Part shown: piece after piece, positions 42,816 to 49,780 of the stretch
Position numbering within the stretch: position 1 is the first letter of the stretch
How the letters are laid out: each line of letters begins with the position of its first letter
DNA from: Deltaproteobacteria bacterium
Lineage (GTDB): Bacteria > UBA10199 > SPLOWO2-01-44-7
Assembly: GCA_023265595.1 (NCBI GenBank)
Contig: JAHFSU010000014.1
Span: forward strand, 1 to 49,780
Length of the DNA stretch: 49,780 bases
Direction: 5' to 3'
The notes under the pieces: model-generated
Databases searched by the model: none
Told to the model about the DNA's origin: nothing
The model's input: the letters and a program-made list of their open reading frames with translations, nothing else
Position numbers and translations under genes: made by a program

Positions 42816-43289
42816 ATGACCAAAGTACCGATGACCCCTGAGGGGCACAAAAAATTGATGGGGCGTTTAAAACATTTAAAGAGTGTCGAACGCCCCAAAA
42901 ATATTCAGGCCATTGAAACGGCAAGAGGGCATGGTGATCTCTCTGAAAATGCCGATTATGATGCCGCCAAAGAGGCGCAGGCCCATTTGAGCCGTGAGAT
43001 TGCCGAAATTGAGGATAAGTTAGCCAGAGCCCATGTGATCGATCCGTCTACTCTGAATCATACGAAAATTACCTTTGGAGCAACTGTTGTTTTAGAAGAG
43101 ATTGAAAATAGCGCTAAAATGACTTATCAAATCGTCGGTGTCTTTGAATCCGACATCAAATTGGGCAAAATTTCCATAGAATCTCCCATTGCTAAAGCCC
43201 TCATTGGGAAAGAAGAGGGGGACGTCGTTCAAGTCCATACCCCAAAGGGTTTGAAAGAGTTCGAAATTTTAGCCATCCAATACAAGTAG
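42816..43289 (+). CDS. greA: transcription elongation factor GreA
   Basis: 157 residues. GreA enters the RNA polymerase secondary channel and stimulates cleavage of backtracked RNA. The N-terminal coiled coil has the acidic tip GDLSENADYDAAKE; the C-terminal domain begins at about residue 80 and ends with the usual VVQVHTPKGLKEFEIL strands. Length and motifs favour GreA over GreB. Followed by a strong terminator. Confidence 0.97.
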   Translation: MTKVPMTPEGHKKLMGRLKHLKSVERPKNIQAIETARGHGDLSENADYDAAKEAQAHLSREIAEIEDKLARAHVIDPSTLNHTKITFGATVVLEEIENSAKMTYQIVGVFESDIKLGKISIESPIAKALIGKEEGDVVQVHTPKGLKEFEILAIQYK

Positions 43290-43366
43290 AGGGGACGTTC
43301 CATCGGTTTTTTGACGATTTTTAGCGCCACCGTCAAAATTTTGGTGGAACGTCCCCTAGTTTTTTT
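43290..43366 (+). terminator. greA terminator with long stem
   Basis: Perfect 13-bp arms at 43290-43302 and 43345-43357 (AGGGGACGTTCCA and complement), then seven T (43360-43366). The 42-nt loop contains its own weaker inverted repeat (TTTTTTGACG ... CGTCAAAA). Further TTGACG/CGTCAA repeats follow to about 43412. The arms resemble a common dispersed 'GGGGACGTTCC' repeat. Confidence 0.8.
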
Positions 43367-43545
43367 GACGCAGTCAAAATTTTGACGTTTTATCGAGAAA
43401 AAGCGTCAAAAATCACCCATATTTCGTTATTCGTCGCATTCCTTTACAATTGTAACCCTTTGTAATCACAAGAATTTTAAGTTTACCTTCTTTTTCAAAG
43501 AGTTGGCATCTTTTTTGCTGTTCCAAAAGAGAGGAGGGTAAATAT

Positions 43546-44160
43546 ATGAGTTTCTTAAAAGCGTTTGGGATCATTACCTTATGGATCCTGATCTCGTTTT
43601 TCTGGGTCAGTCTTGGTCAAGCCGCGCCGAAAAATTGCCTCAGCTACGGTAATGCCGAAACGTGGATGAAACCCTACCCTGTGTTGAGCGAATGGTACAG
43701 ATATTATGTTGATAAGCACGCTTGTGAAACCGACGAGGCCAATTTTTTCAAAATTTTAGCCAGTTCGGAACCGTTAGCCACAAAGCTCAATCAGGTCAAA
43801 GTGAAATTTGACCAGTTTTATATCCCCCTCTCCAATCTGATGGATATTCAGTGGGGCAATGTCAAAGATGGAAAATTGCAAAACATCCAGAGCGATTTGA
43901 CATTAATTGACGGGAATCTTGAAAAAGTCCTTTCCCATATGAAGGCGGCTGACCAAGATTATTTTCGATCCATTGTATTGCTCGATCTTCCGAGCGAATT
44001 TGCGTCGCTCAATGGTCCGCCCATTCCCATTAGGGAAGAAATGATGCTGACGCGGCGCTTGAATACGGACAAATCCGCTTATGCAAAACGCCTTCCTATT
44101 GCTGTCCGCGAAGTAACCCCCCCACCTTACAAAAAGATCTATCCTTACGGACTTGAATAA
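43546..44160 (+). CDS. hypothetical secreted protein
   Basis: 204 residues with GAGGAGGG upstream of the ATG. The signal peptide (LWILISFFWVSLG, cleavage near QAA, about 26) predicts export. Two Cys (Cys31 and Cys60, numbering from Met1) might form a disulfide. The mature protein is predicted helical in its middle (TLIDGNLEKVLSHMKAADQDYF). No family recognised. The 256 nt before it hold the greA terminator and a run of TTGACG inverted repeats. Confidence 0.6.
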   Translation: MSFLKAFGIITLWILISFFWVSLGQAAPKNCLSYGNAETWMKPYPVLSEWYRYYVDKHACETDEANFFKILASSEPLATKLNQVKVKFDQFYIPLSNLMDIQWGNVKDGKLQNIQSDLTLIDGNLEKVLSHMKAADQDYFRSIVLLDLPSEFASLNGPPIPIREEMMLTRRLNTDKSAYAKRLPIAVREVTPPPYKKIYPYGLE

Positions 44161-44197
44161 TTTCTGACGCCACCTTATAGTCCGCGCTTCGATGTGA

Positions 44198-45664
44198 ATG
44201 AACATTATGAATTGGCGTGCCCTTGCAAAATTGATCGGGTTTTTTTCGTGTATCGTCGCTTTTTTGATCGGCATTTCTGCGCTGATTTCCGTTTTTTATG
44301 GTGAGAAAGAGGCCCTGTGGCTCGCCGCTTCTGCCCTCATTCCCCTTTTGGGCGGTCTTACGCTCATGCAATTTTCGTGGAATGCCGATTCAGACAATCT
44401 TTCTCATCGCGAAGCAACACTGCTCATTGCGCTTTCATGGGTGACTGCCATTGTGTGGGGAGCCTTTCCCTATCTCCTCTCAAAATCGTTTGGAGATTAT
44501 ACCCCGTTGGCATTTCTCAATTCTCTTTTTGAAGCCACGGCCGGATTTACGGCGACGGCCGCTTCTGTTTTGGAACCGGGGACGGCACTCGAAAGGTTGC
44601 CGCATGGCCTGCTCTTTTGGCGGGCATTGAGCCAATGGCTCGGCGGTTTGGGGATTATTCTCATGGCGCTTCTCTATCTCCCCTTCATCCGCTCCGGCGG
44701 CATGGAGCTTTTTCAAACCTCCTCCATTGTGCGTGAAAGAATTCGGACCAAAGTGGGTGAGGTTTCCAAAACGGTTCTTTTTATTTATTTGAGCCTGACG
44801 GCTCTTGCGGTCTTTGCCTTGACGGTTGCGGGGATGCCGATTTTCGACTCTTTGTGCCACGGTTTTTCGACAATCTCCTCGGGCGGTTTTTCAACGCATA
44901 CACAAAATGTGGCTGCTTATGACAGCCGTTGGATTGAAATTATTTTAGTTTTTTTCATGATATTGGGGACGACCAATTTCGCACTCCATTTTTCATTTCT
45001 CAAAAAAGATTGGGGGGCATACTGGAACAGTTCTGAACTTCGTCTCTATGTCTCCGTCCTATGTGTTGCCTCTTTATTGATATGGTGGAATCTTCATACA
45101 AATAATCAGGAGGCCGATTTCTTTTCGGTTATATTTAATACCGTTTCCATCGGTTCGACCACCGGTTTTTGGAATACCGACACAAGCCTTTGGCCCCCTT
45201 TTGCAAAGGCGGTTTTGTTGCTGCTGATGTTTATCGGCGGAACGGTCGGCTCTTCCTCGGGCGCAATCAAATGTTTTCGGATGGCGCTTCTTTTTAAATA
45301 TTCCTATCGCGAAGTTTTTCGAATTGTCCATCCGGCCGGTTTTACCCCTGTGAAATTAGAGGGACGAGTCATCGATCGCGAAATTTTGGAGGGAGTCACC
45401 GCCTTTTTTTTCATCTACATTTTTATTTTTACAGCCGGCTCCCTTATTTTACAATCATTGGGATATGATATAACCGTGGCGGTTTCCGGGGTCGCGGCAA
45501 CGTTGGGCGGCGTCGGCCCCGGTTTTGGTGAATTGGGCCCCGCCGGTGGTTATATGCATGTGCCGGTCATCGGCAAAATCACATTGATGTTTTGCATGCT
45601 TTTGGGCCGCGTCGAAATTTTTCCGATTTTGGTCGTCCTTTCAAGAGAATTTTGGAGAAAATAA
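44198..45664 (+). CDS. trkH: TrkH/KtrB-type potassium uptake protein
   Basis: 488 residues, membrane pore subunit of a K+ uptake system. Four pore-loop filter segments are visible: TAGFTATAASV, STISSGGFSTH, SIGSTTGFWNTD and ATLGGVGPGFG, each with the central Gly typical of TrkH. The GEVSKTV and SGAIKCFR loops are also typical. The regulatory partner TrkA is not in the window. It ends 5 nt before the P-type ATPase gene, so the two share a message. ATG 44207 is an alternative start. Confidence 0.93.
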   Translation: MNIMNWRALAKLIGFFSCIVAFLIGISALISVFYGEKEALWLAASALIPLLGGLTLMQFSWNADSDNLSHREATLLIALSWVTAIVWGAFPYLLSKSFGDYTPLAFLNSLFEATAGFTATAASVLEPGTALERLPHGLLFWRALSQWLGGLGIILMALLYLPFIRSGGMELFQTSSIVRERIRTKVGEVSKTVLFIYLSLTALAVFALTVAGMPIFDSLCHGFSTISSGGFSTHTQNVAAYDSRWIEIILVFFMILGTTNFALHFSFLKKDWGAYWNSSELRLYVSVLCVASLLIWWNLHTNNQEADFFSVIFNTVSIGSTTGFWNTDTSLWPPFAKAVLLLLMFIGGTVGSSSGAIKCFRMALLFKYSYREVFRIVHPAGFTPVKLEGRVIDREILEGVTAFFFIYIFIFTAGSLILQSLGYDITVAVSGVAATLGGVGPGFGELGPAGGYMHVPVIGKITLMFCMLLGRVEIFPILVVLSREFWRK

Positions 45665-45669
45665 TTTTT

Positions 45670-47607
45670 ATGCACGAAGGCGACGCACATTGTTGCCATG
45701 GTGTTGACGTTCATTCCGATTCTTACGACAAAGATTTGCAGAATTGGAAAGTTCAGCTTGGTGTCGCCATCCCGCTTACGTTGATTTTGATGTTTGTTCC
45801 CCATCCCCATTGGCTTGGGATTTTTTTGGCGCTGCCGGTTTATCTTTTTAGTGGATTCCCCTTTTTGAAAGGGATGATTCTCTCTTTGTGGCGGCGCCAC
45901 CCCGACATGAATGCCTTGGTTGGGATCGGTGCGACGGCTGCTTTTTTTGCGCGTTATTTTGATACGACCGCCATGCTCATCACATTTTTACTGATAGGCC
46001 GGATGCTGGAGGCCAGGACCAAACGGGCCGCGAGTCGCAGTTTAAGGTTTTTGTACACATCGATGCCGCAAATGGCCCATTGCTTGAAAGAAAAAGAGAT
46101 GGAAGAGGTGCCTGTTGGAAAATTGCAGCCGGGCGATTTGATCTTGATTCGGCCCGGCGAAATCGTTCCGGCCGATGGTGTTGTGATGGATGGCATGTCG
46201 GCCATCAACGAAAGTCTGATGACCGGAGAGCCGCTTCCCAATTTGAAGCGCTATGGAGATACGGTTTATGCGGGGACTCACAATTTAGATGGAAGCGTTA
46301 CGGTTCGGGTGCAAAAAAAAGAGGGGGAGACTTTTTTGTCCCAGATTCAGAAGATGACTGAAGAGGCTTTAACGAACAAAGCGCCGCTTGAAAAAATGGC
46401 CGATAAAATTTCTTCGATTTTTGTTCCGATTGTTTTGATATTATCTCTCATCACTTTTTTGGGCTGGTTTTATTGGGGCAATCTCCATTATTTTGCGTCC
46501 GCACTTCAATTTGCGATTTCTGTTCTTATCATCGCCTGTCCTTGCGCATTGGGATTGGCAACGCCCGTTGCCGTCATGGCTGGCTTGGCCCGCGGGGCGA
46601 CAGAGGGAATTTTGATTAAAGGAGGCGATGTGTTGGAAAAAGTGAGTCGTCTCAAAACGGTTGTTTTGGATAAAACGGGGACGATTACCGAAGGACGCCC
46701 AAAAGTAAAACAGGTGTTGTTGCCTGAGCCGCCGGTTTGCAATGCCGATGAGGTGCTTCGTCTTGCGGCGATGGTTGGCAAATATTCCGAACATCTTTTG
46801 GCAAGGGCCGTTGTGGAGGCCGCTCAAAGAAATCAACTGGAATTGGAGTCTGTTTCGCAATTCAAATCGTATCCAGGTCTGGGATCGAAGGCCCTATGGA
46901 ACGGAAAAACCATTTTTGTCGGGTCCTCCCATTTTTTATCGGAAAATGAGATTCCTTTTTCGAAAATGGGCGATCGGGTTCAGGAAGAACGGGAAAAGGG
47001 GGGTACGATTGTTTTTGTCGCGCTCGATCAGACATTGTTTGGGGCGATTGTTTTGACGGATGAGGTGAAGAGTCGTGCGCAGGAGGCAGTTCAGAAAATA
47101 AAGGGGATGGGGTTGACGATATGGATGATTACAGGCGATCAGAAGGCAACGGCGGAAGGGGTCGCGGAAGAATTGGGGATCACAAAAGTTTTGGCGTCGA
47201 TGCGTCCCGACGAAAAAGTCAAAATAATCGATCAACTCAAAAAAGAGGGGGCTGGTGTTGCGATGGTGGGGGATGGGATCAACGATGCGATGGCGCTGGC
47301 CGCGGCTGATGTGGGGATCGCCTATGCGTCGGGAAGTGATTTAGCCAAGGTGGCAAGCGATATCACCCTTGTTAGAAATGATGCGTTGGGGATTGTCGAT
47401 GCGATTCATCTGGCCAAAAAAACCTATCGGACCATTCTTCAAAATCTGTGGCTCTCTTTCGCCTACAACATCCTTGCAATTCCGATTGCGGCCGGTGTTT
47501 TTTATCCCTCTTTCGGTTTGAAGCTCTCCCCCGAAATCGCCGCGATCGCGATGAGCTTGAGTTCCGTATCGGTGGTGCTCAATAGTTTGCGATTGCGGCG
47601 GGCTTAA
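45670..47607 (+). CDS. copA: copper-type P1B ATPase without N-terminal HMA domain
   Basis: 645 residues from ATG 45670. P-type landmarks: TGEP (185-188), CPC metal site (Cys290, Cys292), phosphorylated Asp334 in DKTGT, MVGDGINDA. Late-helix residues (YNILAIPIAAG, MSLSSVSVVLNSLRL) fit the Cu(I)-exporting P1B-1 group. The N-terminus has no HMA domain with CxxC but a short metal-binding-like stretch, HEGDAHCCHGVDVH. The nucleotide-domain signature SEHPLA reads SEHLLA here (His375 kept, Pro replaced). Follows trkH by 5 nt and overlaps the convergent ATPase gene by 4 nt. Copper specificity is inferred from motifs. Confidence 0.9.
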   Translation: MHEGDAHCCHGVDVHSDSYDKDLQNWKVQLGVAIPLTLILMFVPHPHWLGIFLALPVYLFSGFPFLKGMILSLWRRHPDMNALVGIGATAAFFARYFDTTAMLITFLLIGRMLEARTKRAASRSLRFLYTSMPQMAHCLKEKEMEEVPVGKLQPGDLILIRPGEIVPADGVVMDGMSAINESLMTGEPLPNLKRYGDTVYAGTHNLDGSVTVRVQKKEGETFLSQIQKMTEEALTNKAPLEKMADKISSIFVPIVLILSLITFLGWFYWGNLHYFASALQFAISVLIIACPCALGLATPVAVMAGLARGATEGILIKGGDVLEKVSRLKTVVLDKTGTITEGRPKVKQVLLPEPPVCNADEVLRLAAMVGKYSEHLLARAVVEAAQRNQLELESVSQFKSYPGLGSKALWNGKTIFVGSSHFLSENEIPFSKMGDRVQEEREKGGTIVFVALDQTLFGAIVLTDEVKSRAQEAVQKIKGMGLTIWMITGDQKATAEGVAEELGITKVLASMRPDEKVKIIDQLKKEGAGVAMVGDGINDAMALAAADVGIAYASGSDLAKVASDITLVRNDALGIVDAIHLAKKTYRTILQNLWLSFAYNILAIPIAAGVFYPSFGLKLSPEIAAIAMSLSSVSVVLNSLRLRRA

Positions 47608-48824
47608 GGAAGTGTTGCCAAAAAACAATCCGCCGAACAAATCCACTGCAATTTTTTATTCTCCCGCGATTTGCGCAGAATTTTGGTGGTGTTGATGACC
47701 TGAAACGCAACGGGGGCGTTTAGTTTTTCCTGATAGTATAGCAATGAGGGTGAAAGATTGAGATTGTTGGTTTTTACCTCGACCAAGAATAACGGTTTTT
47801 TGCCTTCCATCACCACAAAATCGACCTCCCGTTTTTCCTTATCGCGGATATAAAACAGTGAACAGGCTTTCTCGCCCATTGCATTCCATGTTTCCACGGC
47901 CTTCATGAGATGCACTGCCATCATATTTTCAAAACGAAAGCTATCGTCTGTCACCTCATTCCAGTCATACAAGTAGAGTTTGGTTTCTTTGCGTAGCGTG
48001 CGGGCAAGACGGCCAGTATAAGGGTATAAACGAAAACAGTAGTAAAGATTTTCCAGAAGCGTAATCCAATCCCGAACAGTTTCAAACGCAGTCCCAATAT
48101 CTTCTTTGAGAGCATTGATAGAGAGGGGGCTGCCTACCCGATCGGGCAAGAGATTGGCTAAAAGCCCCAGCTGAGATAATTCTCGGACATGAGAGATATA
48201 TTGAACATCTTCACGCAAAATGGCTTTTTTTCGTTCCTCTTGCCAGATGCGGTAGTAGCCAGTGTCTTTATGACTTAAGGGGTCTGGAAACCCGCTTAAC
48301 TGCCATAATTTTTCAAATGCACCGGAATAACTGGAGGGTGTTTTTATCTCGTCAACCCATGTGTCCATAAAATCGCTGCGCTTGGCAAGCTGTTCCTCCA
48401 ATTCACCCACCGAAAAAGGCATAAGCTTGAGTGGAATATAACGCCCCATTAAGCTATCGCCTCCGCGCTTCAATAAGTCCAATCGACTGCTACCGGTGAC
48501 GAGAAAATCAAAATCTTTTGCATAGGTGTCATAGACGCCTTTAAGATAGTTTTTCCAGCGAGCGTATTTGTGAATTTCATCGAAAATGACAAGTGGTTTT
48601 TCGGGTGGTGAGCGGTCCATGTTACGAAAGAAGTAGGGATCTTTGAGCAACCGTTTTTGGTCATCAAAGTTGTCCCAGTTGAAATAGATGGAGTGTTGAT
48701 AACGCTTCCGGTACTCTTGGGCGAGCGTGGTTTTGCCTACCTGCCGTGGACCGGAAAGGAAGATCATCTTATTCCAATCCCGATGCACTTTGATCATGAG
48801 ACTTGCAAGCGTCCGTTTCAGCAT
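47604..48824 (-). CDS. AAA ATPase with DUF4143 domain
   Basis: 406 residues. Walker A GPRQVGKT (25-32), Walker B LVIFDEIH (78-85) and a sensor-like VTGSSRLD motif, followed by the DUF4143 C-terminal region with LFLVEVKTNN (a PD-(D/E)xK-like E-x-K strand). This group of archaeal/bacterial ATPases is widespread, mobile and of unknown function; some are linked to DNA or to toxin-like roles. The ATG overlaps the start of the divergent gene by 2 nt. It is a lone gene, typical of the family. Confidence 0.88.
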   Translation of the reverse strand: MLKRTLASLMIKVHRDWNKMIFLSGPRQVGKTTLAQEYRKRYQHSIYFNWDNFDDQKRLLKDPYFFRNMDRSPPEKPLVIFDEIHKYARWKNYLKGVYDTYAKDFDFLVTGSSRLDLLKRGGDSLMGRYIPLKLMPFSVGELEEQLAKRSDFMDTWVDEIKTPSSYSGAFEKLWQLSGFPDPLSHKDTGYYRIWQEERKKAILREDVQYISHVRELSQLGLLANLLPDRVGSPLSINALKEDIGTAFETVRDWITLLENLYYCFRLYPYTGRLARTLRKETKLYLYDWNEVTDDSFRFENMMAVHLMKAVETWNAMGEKACSLFYIRDKEKREVDFVVMEGKKPLFLVEVKTNNLNLSPSLLYYQEKLNAPVAFQVINTTKILRKSRENKKLQWICSADCFLATLP

Positions 48825-49737
48825 GGATTTATTATCTCAATTAGGCTCTAAAAAAGTCAAGACTTTTTTAGAGTATGGTCTAGAAGTGGGCGGACAACTT
48901 TTTTGGGAAATTGCCGATAACTTAAGTGATGAGTTTGCCACTGCATTTGGGACTTGTGTCGTCATTGGAACCGGTATGGGTTTGTATGCGCAGCATGAAT
49001 TAGCCCCATTTTTATCTTCGGAGACAGAGTGGATTCCATTGGCGAGTGGGGTGGCCTTGGGAGCTGTATTTGGTGGGATGTCTGGCGCCTTGACATGGCT
49101 TCTCAAAGATCCCTCTCCATTCAAAAAGAAAAATTATCCAAAAAAAGCGGAAGAGGCTTTTCGTCCATCCCATTGCACCCATACCATTTTCGTCACGGAT
49201 AAGGTGGAAGACAAAAATCTAATCATCCTATGGGACAGACTTGGAAATCTTCTGGAAATGATTCCTCCTCAAGATAATGTTATTGTTCTGGGTCATGAAC
49301 AGCTATTTCTTTCTTTGAAGGAGTCAAAGTTTTTCGCAAGTGCCATGAATGACCTGCGGAATAGCAGACCTTATGTAACCATGCTTCTTGGGGTCTGTCT
49401 TTTTAGTACCAACGGGGCTCATCGCTGGTTAGCCAAAGGGGAAAATCGCAAATCTTTAGAAACATACCCTATTGCCTTTCGAATTTGCGCCGAACTTCAT
49501 CAGTTTGATTTGTCCGACACAAGCGCCCTTTATTTTGTTTCGGCGGCGGCTATTGAAACAGATTCAGATCATCATTCTGTAATCAAAAGACCGGCCCGTC
49601 AAACCATTTACATTAATGATGTAGTAATGGGTCTTCGCCGCATCACTCCTGATTTGGATTCGGGATGGCTAGCCTCATCGGAAATAGCGATTTGGGACGA
49701 TCCGACTCATCGACATTATGCGGTATCGTTGGGTTGA
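48823..49737 (+). CDS. hypothetical protein with hydrophobic N-terminal region
   Basis: 304 residues from ATG 48823; an upstream in-frame ATG at 48727 would run deep into the divergent ATPase gene and is not favoured. Two hydrophobic segments lie at about 44-62 (FGTCVVIGTGMGLYA) and 76-102 (LASGVALGAVFGGMSGALTWL). The C-terminal 190 residues are soluble-looking alpha/beta with Cys at SHCTHTIFV and LLGVCLFS, and FVSAAAIETDSDHH near the end. No family recognised. A 28-nt palindrome lies in its first codons, so the true start could be later. 43 nt of non-coding sequence follow to the window edge. Confidence 0.5.
   Translation: MDLLSQLGSKKVKTFLEYGLEVGGQLFWEIADNLSDEFATAFGTCVVIGTGMGLYAQHELAPFLSSETEWIPLASGVALGAVFGGMSGALTWLLKDPSPFKKKNYPKKAEEAFRPSHCTHTIFVTDKVEDKNLIILWDRLGNLLEMIPPQDNVIVLGHEQLFLSLKESKFFASAMNDLRNSRPYVTMLLGVCLFSTNGAHRWLAKGENRKSLETYPIAFRICAELHQFDLSDTSALYFVSAAAIETDSDHHSVIKRPARQTIYINDVVMGLRRITPDLDSGWLASSEIAIWDDPTHRHYAVSLG
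48846..48873. promoter_or_regulatory. 28-nt palindrome at the divergent start region
   Basis: Arms CTCTAAAAAAGTC and GACTTTTTTAGAG around AA, perfect over 13 bp. It lies 22 nt upstream of the DUF4143 ATPase start and within the first codons of the divergent unknown gene. It may be an operator for the ATPase gene or a terminator-like hairpin. Confidence 0.5.
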
Positions 49738-49780
49738 TCACTGGCTGTTCATGCAATCCAGCCGGGAATCTTGCAAGCCA

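Overview
The window reads as one continuous chromosomal segment from a Gram-negative bacterium. Several proteins have signal peptides, and four look like outer-membrane beta-barrels, three of which end in a terminal Phe. Isoprenoid synthesis uses the MEP route (ispG). groES-groEL sits behind a perfect CIRCE operator. The tandem DUF507 genes, the homocysteine methyltransferase/methylene-THF reductase fusion, the TIGR04551-like outer-membrane protein and the YggX-like protein with extra CxxC pairs point to an uncultured lineage of the former Deltaproteobacteria (for example the UBA10199/Bdellovibrionota neighbourhood). That placement is inference. No rRNA, tRNA, CRISPR array or intact transposase gene was seen.

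Layout. 1-3.6 kb (minus): ridA, a membrane protein, an EF-hand protein and an SF2 helicase cut by the window edge, closely packed. 3.6-6.8 kb (plus): a NamZ-type muramidase and two trypsin-like proteases. 6.8-7.7 kb (minus): cdd and a secreted protein. 7.8-10.3 kb (plus): tryptophanase overlapped by a TPR/beta-barrel protein. 10.3-12.4 kb (minus): M42 peptidase, YggX-like protein, SAM hydrolase. 12.4-16.4 kb (plus): enoyl-CoA hydratase, an EF-hand protein with a caspase-like C-terminus, then MinD- and ParA-type ATPases. 16.4-19.5 kb (minus): ispG, a secreted protein, an MDR dehydrogenase. 19.5-25.7 kb (plus): a small barrel protein, a Phd/YefM-like protein with a palindromic promoter, a MITE-like repeat, a ChaN/TIKI-like protein, a putative zinc peptidase and prpB-prpC. 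25.7-30.2 kb (minus): an outer-membrane protein, groES-groEL and two DUF507 genes. 30.2-32.6 kb (plus): prpD and a membrane protein. 32.6-36.0 kb (minus): a three-gene unit of haem-oxygenase-like diiron oxidase (HDO), MFS exporter and ATP-grasp ligase that looks like a small biosynthetic cluster. 36.2-40.2 kb (plus): DAHP synthase, a secreted protein, then an island of four unrecognised genes built around two copies of a 179-bp repeat, the first of which cuts off the 5' end of a gap gene. 40.2-42.7 kb (minus): metH/metF-type fusion and an MBL hydrolase. 42.8-47.6 kb (plus): greA, a secreted protein, trkH and a Cu-type P1B ATPase. 47.6-49.7 kb: a DUF4143 ATPase and a divergent unknown gene.

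How the parts fit. prpB, prpC and prpD give the dedicated steps of the methylcitrate cycle for propionyl-CoA, in two loci about 4.5 kb apart. Tryptophanase, enoyl-CoA hydratase, cdd and the M42 peptidase suggest use of amino acids, fatty acids and nucleosides. The muramidase and periplasmic-type proteases suggest peptidoglycan and protein turnover. The most unusual parts are the repeat-flanked island at 37.5-40.2 kb (including a protein with cysteines exactly 11 residues apart and a strong internal start), the EF-hand/caspase-like protein at 13.3 kb, and the HDO/MFS/ATP-grasp cluster at 32.6-36.0 kb.
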